This document shows positions 38,109-47,109 of a stretch of 64,000 nucleotides of DNA, piece by piece. The stretch is from Marinisporobacter sp. (lineage in GTDB: Bacteria; Bacillota; Clostridia; Peptostreptococcales; Thermotaleaceae). Position 1 is the stretch's first letter. Each line of letters opens with the position of its first letter. The position numbers were made by a program, and so were the translations under genes. The DNA lies in the NCBI GenBank assembly GCA_025210395.1, contig JAOARV010000067.1:248001-312000 (forward strand), in the 5' to 3' direction. The notes below the pieces were generated by a model, which was given only the letters and a program-made list of their open reading frames with translations, did not search any database and was not told the origin of the DNA.

Positions 38109-39338
38109 TTATCCGTTCCGTTGGGTCCCTTTTCCTTCTCTTACTTTACTTGCTACATACAAATTCACTAAAGATAGGGATGCTGCTAAAAAGAATATAT
38201 ATTGAGGTCCCCATAAACTCCAAACAATCCCACCTACATATGCACAAATAATTGAAACACTATGATCTAAACTAAGTCCTAGAGACAATGTAGGTGTTAT
38301 ATCGGAAGTCTTTACAGCTATGGAACGTAAATAGATAGTTCTCACCATTCCCATTTGGGTGGACATCCTATCAAATATAAATAACATATATGCCATAAAT
38401 ACAGGAATCCCAATAGTAGGTAATGCACCGGTTGAAAAGCCTGCACTCAATAGACCATATACTAAATACACTACAATAAAAGATAATGCATCTGCATAAA
38501 GAAGTTTCTTAATTCCAAATCGGTCAATCCATCTTCCTACAGCAGGAATAAAGAATACCCCTATAAAAGAACCTATTATACCTAAAATAGCTAACGTATC
38601 TGCTTTTTTATTTAATATTTCAATCAGTACCCAGGGACCATAAACAATCATGATCTGCTTTTGTACTCCCCACATAACAACTAACGTATAATAATACTTA
38701 TATTCTTTCCTAAAAATAAAGTTCACCTTTTTATTGATTTTAATTGACCGACCTACTTCTTTTTCTAAAATAAAAAATAAAATAAATACTACCATTAAAA
38801 TACTCGCAGATATAATAAATATCCATTTCCATTTGCTTGTAAAGCTAAAGAAACCCACTCGAAACCCAATAAATACCAATATCCCAGCAAGCATTGTAAA
38901 GATCGTAGAAACACCTTTATATTGCCCCATTCTTTTACCAATATTCTCATCCTTAATCAATAACATACCAATACTGTCTTTCAATGGCATAAACATATGC
39001 ATTCCTATAGAATTAATAAATATATAAATTAACATCGTAGCAAAGGGTGGTGTAATAAAGCCTAATGCTCCTATACCTATAATACTTAGTATTTGCGCCA
39101 CCATAGCAATGCGAATATCTGAAAATAATGACAAGCTCGCTACAATAAATATAACTAGTACACCTGGTAATTCCCTTGGAAACTCTATAATTCCCCGTTG
39201 ATAAGCTGTAATTTTATAAGCATCTTTAAAGTAATTAGCAAGGACATCATTACTAAGCCCTAATCCAAATGCCGTAAGAGCAATAATGCAAAAATAGATA
39301 AATTGAGCCTTGCTTACATTCTCAAATCTTTTAATCAT
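38109..39338 (-). CDS. MFS transporter
   Basis: About 409 residues with twelve hydrophobic segments. The loop RMGQYKGVSTIF and the mid-protein GRWIDRFGIKKLLYADALSFI are typical of major facilitator proteins. Substrate unknown. The open frame extends 32 residues upstream, but ATG 39338 has a gggggag site and begins the first helix naturally. Confidence 0.88.
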   Translation of the reverse strand: MIKRFENVSKAQFIYFCIIALTAFGLGLSNDVLANYFKDAYKITAYQRGIIEFPRELPGVLVIFIVASLSLFSDIRIAMVAQILSIIGIGALGFITPPFATMLIYIFINSIGMHMFMPLKDSIGMLLIKDENIGKRMGQYKGVSTIFTMLAGILVFIGFRVGFFSFTSKWKWIFIISASILMVVFILFFILEKEVGRSIKINKKVNFIFRKEYKYYYTLVVMWGVQKQIMIVYGPWVLIEILNKKADTLAILGIIGSFIGVFFIPAVGRWIDRFGIKKLLYADALSFIVVYLVYGLLSAGFSTGALPTIGIPVFMAYMLFIFDRMSTQMGMVRTIYLRSIAVKTSDITPTLSLGLSLDHSVSIICAYVGGIVWSLWGPQYIFFLAASLSLVNLYVASKVREGKGTQRNG

Positions 39339-39467
39339 CCTATTCTCCCCCTCTTCTTTTATCCCTATATAATAGTCAAAAACTAATATAGACAAATATT
39401 TTATCCTTCTTCTTTCTGTTCCTATGGCTTTCAATTAGTGTTAATGATACCATATAACTACAAAAAA

Positions 39468-39493
39468 GGCACCTAGCACTTTGGCTAGCTGCT
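39468..39493 (-). terminator. Terminator after htpG
   Basis: GCAGCTAGC/GCTAGGTGC stem with a 6-nt loop and six T's on the minus strand. Confidence 0.8.
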
Positions 39494-39534
39494 CTTTTTA
39501 TAATTTATTAATTGATTTCATCATCTAGAATACC

Positions 39535-41406
39535 TTACATGATTTTACAAATATCATTTGTAAATTCTACAGGATCATGAATCGGCAATCCTTCGATCAA
39601 TAAAGCTTGATTATATAATAAATTTGTATATAAGTTAAGCTTTTCTTTATCTTTTTCAAATGCTTCTTTTAAAGAATTAAATACATCATGGTGGATATTT
39701 ATTTCTAAAACTTTATCTGCTTTTATATTTTGGTTATTTGGCATAGCATTTAATACCTTTTCCATCTCTATTGTAAGTTCACCCTCATTGGCTAAACATA
39801 CAGGATGATTTTTTAATCTTTTCGATGCACGAACAGCTTTCACCTTATCAGATAAAGCATTTTTCATATATTCAAATAAATCTTTATGCTCTTCCTCATT
39901 GATTTTAGCATCCTTTTCATTTTCTTCTATGCCTAAATCGCCACTAGATACAGATTTAAATTCCTTTTCTTTATAGTTCATAATCATTCTTATAGCAAAT
40001 TCATCTACTTCATCTGTAAAGTATAAGATTTCATAGCCTTTATCTGCTACTAATTCTGTTTGTGGTAATTTTTCAATTCTTTCATTAGATTCTCCAGCAG
40101 CATAATAAATATACTTTTGATCCTCTGGCATACGAGAGATGTATTCATCTAAAGTAATCATCTTCTTCTCTTTTGATGAATAGAACATCAATAAATCTTG
40201 TAATACATCTTTATTGCTTCCAAAATCCGTATAAATTCCATATTTTAATTGTCTTCCAAAGGCTTCATAAAATGCTTCATATTTTTCTCTTTCATTCTTT
40301 AATAGATTCTTAAGCTCATTTTTGATCTTATTTTTGATATTTTTAGCAATTAATTTCAATTGTCTATCATGTTGTAGCATTTCTCTAGATATATTAAGAG
40401 ATAAATCCTCTGAATCTACTATTCCTTTTACAAATCCAAAATAATCAGGTAGTAAATCTGCACATTTATTCATAATTAGAACACCATTAGAATATAGCTC
40501 TAATCCCTTTTCATACTCTTTTGTATAGAAATCATACGGCATTTTTTCAGGAATAAATAGAATAGCACTATAGCTTACAGCTCCATCTGCCTTTATATGA
40601 ATATGCTTTACAGGTTGATCAAAGCCATAATGCTTTTCTGCATAAAATTTATCATAATCTTCCTTCTTTAATTCGCTTTTATTTTTTTTCCATATAGGAA
40701 CCATACTATTTAAAATCTTTTCTTCTATGTACTTTTCGTACTCTGTTTCACTACCCTCTTTCAATTTTTCTTCTGTCATATCCATTTTGATAGGGTATCT
40801 AATAAAATCAGAATATTTCTTTATAATACCTTTTAATCTATACTCTTCAAGATATTCAGTAAAATTTTCATCTTCTGTATTTTCTTTTATTTTAAGGATG
40901 ATCTCTGTTCCAATAGCATCTTTTTCACAGGGTTCAATCGTATACCCTTCTGCACCATTAGATTCCCATCTATAAGCTTCATCACTTCCAAAAGCTTTAC
41001 TAATCACTGTAACTGTATCTGCTACCATAAATGCAGAATAAAACCCAACACCAAACTGTCCAATAATATCGTATCCATCTTTTAGCTCGTTTTCTTTTTT
41101 AAATGCTAAAGATCCACTCTTAGCAATAACCCCAAGGTTATCATCAAGCTCCTCTTTTGTCATTCCAATCCCTGTATCCATAATCTTTAATATTCTATTT
41201 TCTTTATCAGCACTTATTTTTATATAGTAATGATCTTTATCAAAACTTAAAGAATCATCTGTTAATGCTTTATAATAAATTTTATCTATTGCATCACTAG
41301 CATTAGAAATAAGCTCTCTTAAAAAAATCTCCTTATGGGTATAGATAGAATTGATCATCATATCTAGTAGTCTCTTAGATTCTGCTTTAAATTGTTTTGT
41401 TGCCAA
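39535..41406 (-). CDS. htpG: Hsp90-family chaperone HtpG
   Basis: 623-residue ATP-dependent chaperone. GHKL ATPase motifs are [16 protein letters not shown] and [12 protein letters not shown]; the middle-domain segment [12 protein letters not shown] and a C-terminal dimerisation part follow. The open frame extends to 41466, but TTG 41406 lies 6 bases after aaggagag and gives the usual start [10 protein letters not shown] perfect CIRCE element overlaps the transcript start, so HrcA control is expected. Single gene. Confidence 0.95.
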   Translation of the reverse strand: MATKQFKAESKRLLDMMINSIYTHKEIFLRELISNASDAIDKIYYKALTDDSLSFDKDHYYIKISADKENRILKIMDTGIGMTKEELDDNLGVIAKSGSLAFKKENELKDGYDIIGQFGVGFYSAFMVADTVTVISKAFGSDEAYRWESNGAEGYTIEPCEKDAIGTEIILKIKENTEDENFTEYLEEYRLKGIIKKYSDFIRYPIKMDMTEEKLKEGSETEYEKYIEEKILNSMVPIWKKNKSELKKEDYDKFYAEKHYGFDQPVKHIHIKADGAVSYSAILFIPEKMPYDFYTKEYEKGLELYSNGVLIMNKCADLLPDYFGFVKGIVDSEDLSLNISREMLQHDRQLKLIAKNIKNKIKNELKNLLKNEREKYEAFYEAFGRQLKYGIYTDFGSNKDVLQDLLMFYSSKEKKMITLDEYISRMPEDQKYIYYAAGESNERIEKLPQTELVADKGYEILYFTDEVDEFAIRMIMNYKEKEFKSVSSGDLGIEENEKDAKINEEEHKDLFEYMKNALSDKVKAVRASKRLKNHPVCLANEGELTIEMEKVLNAMPNNQNIKADKVLEINIHHDVFNSLKEAFEKDKEKLNLYTNLLYNQALLIEGLPIHDPVEFTNDICKIM

Positions 41407-41459
41407 GTAAATCTCTCCTTTCAAAATTAAAACTCTCCGTACATAGATAAGCTTTTTTA

Positions 41460-41486
41460 TTAGCACTCTCTTTTAGTGAGTGCTAA
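41460..41486 (-). promoter_or_regulatory. CIRCE operator (HrcA binding site)
   Basis: TTAGCACTC-N9-GAGTGCTAA, identical to the consensus inverted repeat. It lies between the htpG promoter (41497-41525) and the start codon. Confidence 0.95.
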
Positions 41487-41496
41487 TTTTAATTTT

Positions 41497-41525
41497 AAAA
41501 TACACCTTTCTCTATATTTTGTCAA
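41497..41525 (-). promoter_or_regulatory. Sigma-A promoter of htpG
   Basis: Minus strand TTGACA (41520-41525), 17-bp spacer, TATTTT (41497-41502). Transcription would begin at the edge of the CIRCE element. Confidence 0.75.
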
Positions 41526-41689
41526 TACCTTTTTCGCTCTTTTAACATTTTTTCCATAAATTTTCTCATTTCTATATTATTCAATAAGAAAATTCCCGTA
41601 GCTAATGGCCTATGCTCATTTTGAAAGTTTTATTATAACATGTGTTATGAGCTTTTATCCTTACCTATCTAGCACTGATCTTTTATTGA

Positions 41690-42508
41690 TTATATGAAAA
41701 GTTCAGGCGCTCTTCTTTCAGCGAAATCAACTTCTAATTCATATTTATGCCTTAAATAATCTTCGTCATCATAGTATTTTGCCTCAGCAGGACATTTTTT
41801 AATACAGGCACCACATTTAATGCAAATTCCATTAAATTTAGATACATCATCTTGATCAATAGACCCCATTGGGCAAACACTTACACAAAGTTTACAATCA
41901 ATACAATTGTCATTTGTCTTTGGTTTGACCTTTCTTATATCTACAGAAACACCTTCTTTGTTTTTAGGTCTATAATATTGTCTATAAGGTGTATTTCCTT
42001 TTACTACTACATTTTCGATTTTCTCTTGTGTTATTATTTTTTTATAGATTTCATGAGCAAAATCATCTGCTATAGCTAAGTCTTTTTCATCTGGTCTATT
42101 TTTTGCAAGGATTTTAGAAAAAGAATGTTCTCCAATAAATGCTCCTCCTGCAATCACTTTAAAACCATTATCTACAAGAATATCTCTTAATTCTATTAAC
42201 GCATCATCATAATTTCTATTTCCATAAAGAACAACAGGAATTGCTAATGCTCCATTCCCTATAATTCTATTTAAATATTTTAGTAATACATTAGGAACTC
42301 TTCCTGCATAAACTGGTACCCCTACAACTACAAGGTCCTCTTCTGTAAAAGATGTGGGTTCTTTTCTAGCTTCTGGCAATGTAAAATCTATATGATTTAT
42401 AATCATTGCTCCATTCATATTCTCTGCAATTTTATTTGCTACTTGGACTACTACTTTTTTAGTTGTATCTGTAGAACTAAAAAACATTGTATTTATTTTT
42501 TTATTCAC
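41690..42508 (-). CDS. EFR1-type flavodoxin/ferredoxin fusion protein
   Basis: 272 residues. The N-terminal flavodoxin-like domain (about 1-165) has a flavin phosphate loop FSSTDTTKK and VGVPVYAGRVP. The C-terminal ferredoxin domain has two [4Fe-4S] motifs, CIDCKLCVSVCPMGSI and CIKCGACIKKCPAEAK. Such EFR1-family proteins are common in anaerobes and probably move electrons between a flavin and clusters. GTG start (ggggcc-ttagg upstream), weak site. Single gene. Confidence 0.88.
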   Translation of the reverse strand: MNKKINTMFFSSTDTTKKVVVQVANKIAENMNGAMIINHIDFTLPEARKEPTSFTEEDLVVVGVPVYAGRVPNVLLKYLNRIIGNGALAIPVVLYGNRNYDDALIELRDILVDNGFKVIAGGAFIGEHSFSKILAKNRPDEKDLAIADDFAHEIYKKIITQEKIENVVVKGNTPYRQYYRPKNKEGVSVDIRKVKPKTNDNCIDCKLCVSVCPMGSIDQDDVSKFNGICIKCGACIKKCPAEAKYYDDEDYLRHKYELEVDFAERRAPELFI

Positions 42509-42665
42509 CCTAAGGCCCCCTCTTTATTCATTCCTTAAAAGCTTATTCCATTAGTTGCCAACTCTTATTATACTATACTCCTAATCATTATTTCTAAAAA
42601 ATTTGTAATTTCTATACTATCCTTACCTTTTATAAAAAGAAATCATAAATTTTATAACTTTTGTA

Positions 42666-42693
42666 ACACACTTCCTTACAACTGCATACTTTA
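42666..42693 (+). promoter_or_regulatory. Sigma-K-type promoter of the 41-residue gene
   Basis: AC (42666-42667), 17 bp, CATA-CTT-TA (42685-42693). Both the spacing and flanking bases match those upstream of the gene at 28449. Confidence 0.6.
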
Positions 42694-42744
42694 TATTAGG
42701 ACAAAGAAAAAACAAAAATAATGATTATAAAAGGAGGTATTTTC

Positions 42745-42870
42745 ATGGCTAATGCTCAATGCGGTGGAATCGGCGGTATTTTTGGTGGATGTGACAGCAG
42801 TTTACTTTTCTTCTTCTTATTATTAGTAGTTTTATTCTGTATGCCTTTCTGTGGAGGCTGTGGTTGCTAA
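42745..42870 (+). CDS. 41-residue Cys/Gly-rich hydrophobic peptide, probable sporulation protein
   Basis: Short gene with aaggagg 7 bases before ATG. The N-terminus MANAQCGGIGGIFGGCDSS is followed by an uninterrupted hydrophobic stretch (about 20-34) and a Cys/Gly-rich tail CMPFCGGCGC; seven cysteines in all. It resembles the small hydrophobic YjcZ-type sporulation peptides of Bacilli in layout and size, though with many more cysteines. A sigma-K-type promoter and a dedicated terminator frame it. The function is unknown; a membrane or coat role in the spore is inference. Confidence 0.75.
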   Translation: MANAQCGGIGGIFGGCDSSLLFFFLLLVVLFCMPFCGGCGC

Positions 42871-42877
42871 TTATATT

Positions 42878-42908
42878 AAAAGAATTGGGTATTTTCCCCA
42901 ATTCTTTT
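42878..42908 (+). terminator. Terminator of the 41-residue gene
   Basis: aaaagaattggg/cccaattctttt stem with a 7-nt loop, close in sequence to the terminator at 28753-28777. Confidence 0.85.
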
Positions 42909-43034
42909 ACATAATAATCTTCCTTATCAATTAAAACAATCTTCACATACTTTCATCTTTTTTATGAGTCCAAATTAATAATAGACAAGGATTCATCCAC
43001 TTCCCTTTTTCATTTTTAAACCGTCTCTCAATAC

Positions 43035-44180
43035 CTATATAAAACGCTTCATAGTTTCATCAATAATTTCATCAACATTGTTAACAGTAATGTTATTTTC
43101 TTTAATAATAGTCCTTACTCTTTTTCTTCTATTCGGTTCAGATAAATCATATCTGCTATTCATAATGCCTGTCCTTCTTCCAACTCTAAAAATCATTTGT
43201 TCTTCTGCATTAAGTTCTAGGTACCATTTTAAAGCAGAAATCATTTTCTCCTTATCACGTGGTAATACTCCCTCTACTTCTGGAATCAGATTCAGTATAT
43301 GGTCACTCTTTATGGTACTTGATATACCATTTAAATTTTCAATTAATAATAGTATTTCTTCAACCATTTTTGTATCATTGGTTCTAGTAAATATACCTTT
43401 TTTATAATCATCAAAAAGTAGTGATTGGTTCGTTACTGCTAGAGTTCTAATACGAATAAAATCAGGATTAATCTGATTTAATGCATCTGCTGTTTCTAAA
43501 GCATTTTCTTTTGAATATTCACTCCCACCAAGTCCTGGCATAAAATATTCAGAAAGCTCAATATTTGTCCTCTTTACCTTCTGACCTGCTAGTATATGAG
43601 TCCCTTTATCTACTCCTTTTTTCACTAACTTTAATACTTCATCTGCTGCTGTTTCCATACCTATATGAATTCTATTCAGTCCTGCATCAGCAATTCTTTT
43701 AAGATCTTCATCACTCATTCTTGCTATGGTATGAGATCTTGCATAACTTGTTATTCTCTCTACCTCTTTAAAATTCTTTCTTATATAGTTCAAAATTTCT
43801 ACCATATCATCCGGTTTTATGATCATGCTATTTGCGTCTTGTAAAAATACTGACTTCATACCACTTCTATACCAGCTTATTGCAGAATGATATGCCCAAT
43901 TATTCCCTGAACCTAAAGACTCCTTTAATATATCCAATAATGGTTGTCTTCCTTTGTTCCTTGCATCTTCTATTTGTTTAAATATATCAATGCATACTTT
44001 TATTAAGTCAATATCTTTAAAAATATGTTCTTTAGCTCTTATGCTAAATTTTTCACCTTTGTATAAAGTACAAAATTTACATTGATTCCATGGGCAATTC
44101 CTTGTAATTCTTAATAATAAACTTTCTGCTTCACTAGGTGGTCTTATGGTTCCTATTTCAAATCCATTATAAATTTCCAT
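43035..44180 (-). CDS. Radical SAM protein
   Basis: 381 residues. The cluster motif is ITRNCPWNQCKFCTLY, that is C-x4-C-x2-C rather than the common C-x3-C-x2-C. SAM-binding elements include the mid-barrel RIHIGMETAADEVLKLVKKG, a GxxE-type motif. The C-terminal part (from about 300) is basic. The family is common in anaerobes with unassigned reaction. ATG after ggaggg. A coding-like fragment ends four bases before this gene. Confidence 0.88.
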   Translation of the reverse strand: MEIYNGFEIGTIRPPSEAESLLLRITRNCPWNQCKFCTLYKGEKFSIRAKEHIFKDIDLIKVCIDIFKQIEDARNKGRQPLLDILKESLGSGNNWAYHSAISWYRSGMKSVFLQDANSMIIKPDDMVEILNYIRKNFKEVERITSYARSHTIARMSDEDLKRIADAGLNRIHIGMETAADEVLKLVKKGVDKGTHILAGQKVKRTNIELSEYFMPGLGGSEYSKENALETADALNQINPDFIRIRTLAVTNQSLLFDDYKKGIFTRTNDTKMVEEILLLIENLNGISSTIKSDHILNLIPEVEGVLPRDKEKMISALKWYLELNAEEQMIFRVGRRTGIMNSRYDLSEPNRRKRVRTIIKENNITVNNVDEIIDETMKRFI

Positions 44181-44183
44181 CTA

Positions 44184-44282
44184 TTATCCCTCCGTATAGT
44201 TTTTACTAACCCTTACCATCAAAACCTCTGCTTTTTCTTGATCCAACACGCTTTCTCTACATTCTTTTAAATCACCACATTC
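44184..44282 (-). pseudogene. Short coding-like remnant before the radical SAM gene
   Basis: A 32-codon open stretch (ECGDLKECRESVLDQEKAEV...SKNYTEG) lacks a start and is preceded in frame by two stops. Its stop lies four bases before the radical SAM ATG, as the end of an operon partner would. It may be the relic of a lost upstream gene. The remainder of the 44181-44561 gap holds a terminator and nothing else recognised. Confidence 0.25.
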
Positions 44283-44445
44283 TTAACACATATATCAAAT
44301 TACTCTAAAATTCTTCTGATCCCATTTCAAGCTAAAAATTTGATTCATCTATCCCTTGAAATAAATTATAATGTTCTTAATGCTCCATGACAAGATACAC
44401 TAAATTAAAGATATTTATGTTGAAATGACAATGGTTGATAAAAAA

Positions 44446-44481
44446 AATGACCTACATCACAGTCCTTAACCGTAGGTCATT
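44446..44481 (-). terminator. Terminator after the second chemoreceptor gene
   Basis: AATGACCTAC/GTAGGTCATT stem with a 16-nt loop and a T-run on the minus strand. Confidence 0.8.
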
Positions 44482-44561
44482 TTGAATATGCATATTTAAT
44501 TTTTGTTACAAATCACTTCTTTAACACTTCCCATGCTTCTTATTCACTTCTCCTCATCATA

Positions 44562-46652
44562 CTATAATTTTCTTGTAAGTTTTTCTGCTTCATCTTCAAC
44601 TTTTGTTACAATATTTTGTAACTTTTGTGACATTTGTTCTAGGCAATAAGCCATATTCGAAACATTTTCCATTGAATTTAATTGTTTTTTTGAATCTTCA
44701 ACCACATTTTCTGTAATATCCGCATTATCTTTAGCAATATGAGAAATGTGTTGTATAGACGCTAATATTTCATGGGTTCCAGCTGATGCTTCCTGAGTTG
44801 CTGCTGAGACTTCTTCTACTTTACCAGCAACATCATTGATTCTAACTAATATTTGGCTAAATGAATTTCTAGCATCATCAGCAATGCCAATCCCTTCTAT
44901 AACTTCTTTTGTCACAACATCCATGGTATCAACTGCTAGCTCTATTTCTCTTTGAGTTTCACTAATAAGGTTTGAAATTAAAGCTGCTGATTGAGTTGAC
45001 CGTTCTGCAAGTTGTCTCACCTCATCTGCTACAACTGAAAATCCTTTTCCATGTTCTCCTGCTCTAGCAGACTCAATTGCAGCATTCAAAGCCAATAAAT
45101 TAGTTTGAGAAGAAATTGCTTCAATTAACTTAACAATTTCTCCTATCTTTTTAGAATTTTCATCTAATAACTTAACTTTTGATGCTGCATTTTCTACTGA
45201 TTTGCTAATTGAATTCATCTGATTGATTGTATTATCAATTGCCCTATTTCCTTCATTAGCTTTTTCATTTGAATCAATTGCAAGTTCTGTTACATTTAGA
45301 GATGTCTCTGCGATTTGTTGAATCCCCTTTGACATTTCTTCAATTGTTGTAACACTTGACTCAGTTCTTTCAATATTTTCTTCAGATCTATTTGCTATTT
45401 CATGCACACTATTTACAATAACACCATTTGAATTTTTTATATCAAAGGTATCATTAGACAACTCTTTTGCAAATTGCATTACTTCACTTGAAATAGCTGA
45501 AAGGTCTTTAATTAAAATCAAAGTAATATCTTTACTATCCTTTAATGATTTCTCTGCTTTTTTACGTTGTAAATACATTTTGCAAAATAGCCATGAAATT
45601 CCTAAAGATGCTATGATCAGAATTAAATATATTACTATAGCTGTTTTTAATAAATCATTTCTAATACCACTTAAAACTTTTTTTGAAGTGTAAAGTAGAA
45701 TCTTCCAGTTTTGTTTCTTATTTTGTTGAGAATTTGTATTCTTAAGTTCTCCTGTTTCCGTGCTAACTTTAAATGCTTCTATCTTAGGATAAATTGTTGT
45801 AAAAGTAAATAATTCATTATCTGAATAAAACTGACCTTCTTCCTCTTTAGAAACAATTTTCCACGCTTCTGAAAAATCATTTCCAAAACTTCTATCATTT
45901 TTATACATGAATCCCCATTGGTCTTCCTCTTTTAATCCTTTTAAATAAAACCCTTCAGCATTTAATAATAAGACCTCTCCAAAGGCTCCACTATCTTTGT
46001 TAAAATCATCAAGCAGTTTCTCTCCTAAATAATTTAGTATGATTATTCCTCTCTTTTCTCCATCCTTATCAAAGACAGGTGTACAAAAGCGTATCATGGG
46101 TTTGATAGGTTTTTCAATCTCTCCATGTTCTTTATTTAGGTCAAATGGAGATACGTATACTTCTCCCTTTTGTAGAGGCAATGCTTCAAGTACATAATAT
46201 CTATCCGCTTTTAACTGAAGCTCTGACTTGTCAACTGCTTGTGGCGTGCCTTTATTATAGTTTACTCTAACAATCTCCATTCCTGAAGTATCTACAAAAC
46301 GTATTTGATCATATAATCCCTTTCGCTTTGCAAAAACCTTAAATTCCTCTTGTAAAATATTTTTCTCTTCTTCAGTACTATTATCCAAATTTTTCATTAA
46401 AATCTCTTTTTCAGATAGATACATCAAATCAGAAACAACTTGTTTAAAATTTCCTTCTAAGGACTGTTTCTTTAATTGCATATCATATTTCTCAGTATTC
46501 TGGATTGCATACTTTTCTCTGCCATAATCTATAAAAAAGTATCCAAAAACTACAATCGTTATTATTGTAAACATTGGGATAAAATATTTTAAAAAATGTT
46601 TGCTTATGTTTTCTTCTTTAAAACTTTTCTTCATAATATCTTTTTTGCTCAT
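44562..46652 (-). CDS. Methyl-accepting chemotaxis protein with Cache_3-type sensor
   Basis: 696 residues. TM1 is at about 20-42. The external sensor (about 60-330) has [34 protein letters not shown] and [17 protein letters not shown], typical of double-Cache (Cache_3) receptors. TM2 is at about 337-358. No clear HAMP follows; a short linker leads to the signalling domain. Tip [21 protein letters not shown], then [16 protein letters not shown]. The C-terminal half is otherwise a long coiled coil. Ligand unknown. ATG after agggtg. Confidence 0.93.
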   Translation of the reverse strand: MSKKDIMKKSFKEENISKHFLKYFIPMFTIITIVVFGYFFIDYGREKYAIQNTEKYDMQLKKQSLEGNFKQVVSDLMYLSEKEILMKNLDNSTEEEKNILQEEFKVFAKRKGLYDQIRFVDTSGMEIVRVNYNKGTPQAVDKSELQLKADRYYVLEALPLQKGEVYVSPFDLNKEHGEIEKPIKPMIRFCTPVFDKDGEKRGIIILNYLGEKLLDDFNKDSGAFGEVLLLNAEGFYLKGLKEEDQWGFMYKNDRSFGNDFSEAWKIVSKEEEGQFYSDNELFTFTTIYPKIEAFKVSTETGELKNTNSQQNKKQNWKILLYTSKKVLSGIRNDLLKTAIVIYLILIIASLGISWLFCKMYLQRKKAEKSLKDSKDITLILIKDLSAISSEVMQFAKELSNDTFDIKNSNGVIVNSVHEIANRSEENIERTESSVTTIEEMSKGIQQIAETSLNVTELAIDSNEKANEGNRAIDNTINQMNSISKSVENAASKVKLLDENSKKIGEIVKLIEAISSQTNLLALNAAIESARAGEHGKGFSVVADEVRQLAERSTQSAALISNLISETQREIELAVDTMDVVTKEVIEGIGIADDARNSFSQILVRINDVAGKVEEVSAATQEASAGTHEILASIQHISHIAKDNADITENVVEDSKKQLNSMENVSNMAYCLEQMSQKLQNIVTKVEDEAEKLTRKL

Positions 46653-46838
46653 GAATTCACCCTCTATCTTTTAAACATAATAAAATAATCATCTCTTTAT
46701 GGTATTATTTGATTGTACCATATTTTTCTACATCTTTTATTATTTATACTGTTTTCACAGTGAATTATGCAAATGAAAAACCTAGAAATAATAGATTTGG
46801 AATTGTTAAATCCATTTCAATTTATGATTCGCATCATC

Positions 46839-47108
46839 CTATTTCACATTCTTAAGAATATTGTTTTGCATCTCCCTTAAAACAAACCCTATATAAACAT
46901 AGATCTTTATATCTCTTGTTTCCATCAGTCTTTCCATCATATGCGCCATCTGCACAAATCCAACGTGGCTCAGTTCTTCTATATTCTTTTCGAGTTTGCC
47001 ACGAAAAGTCTCATCCATCCTTCCTATATTACTTACTCCAAAGCTTGCTATCTCATCCATATATTCCTTTGTTCTTTTAATGATATCAATTTCCCTATCA
47101 AAAGCCAT
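46839..47108 (-). CDS. 89-residue protein at the end of the MoxR/VWA operon
   Basis: 89 residues, mostly helical and charged (MAFDREIDIIKRTKEYMDEI; MAHMMERLMETRDIKIYVY). No signal peptide, no cysteines and no known domain recognised. The ATG lies one base after the SWIM gene stop, so it is translationally coupled and belongs to the operon. Possibly a small adaptor or the detached end of a neighbouring subunit. The 46653-46838 gap that follows shows no strong terminator. Confidence 0.75.
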   Translation of the reverse strand: MAFDREIDIIKRTKEYMDEIASFGVSNIGRMDETFRGKLEKNIEELSHVGFVQMAHMMERLMETRDIKIYVYIGFVLREMQNNILKNVK

Positions 47109-47109
47109 C

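Noticed and set aside
42749-42946. Minus-strand 65-codon open frame
   Set aside because: It is antisense to the 41-residue gene and its terminator; the plus-strand gene has a clear ribosome binding site, promoter and terminator.
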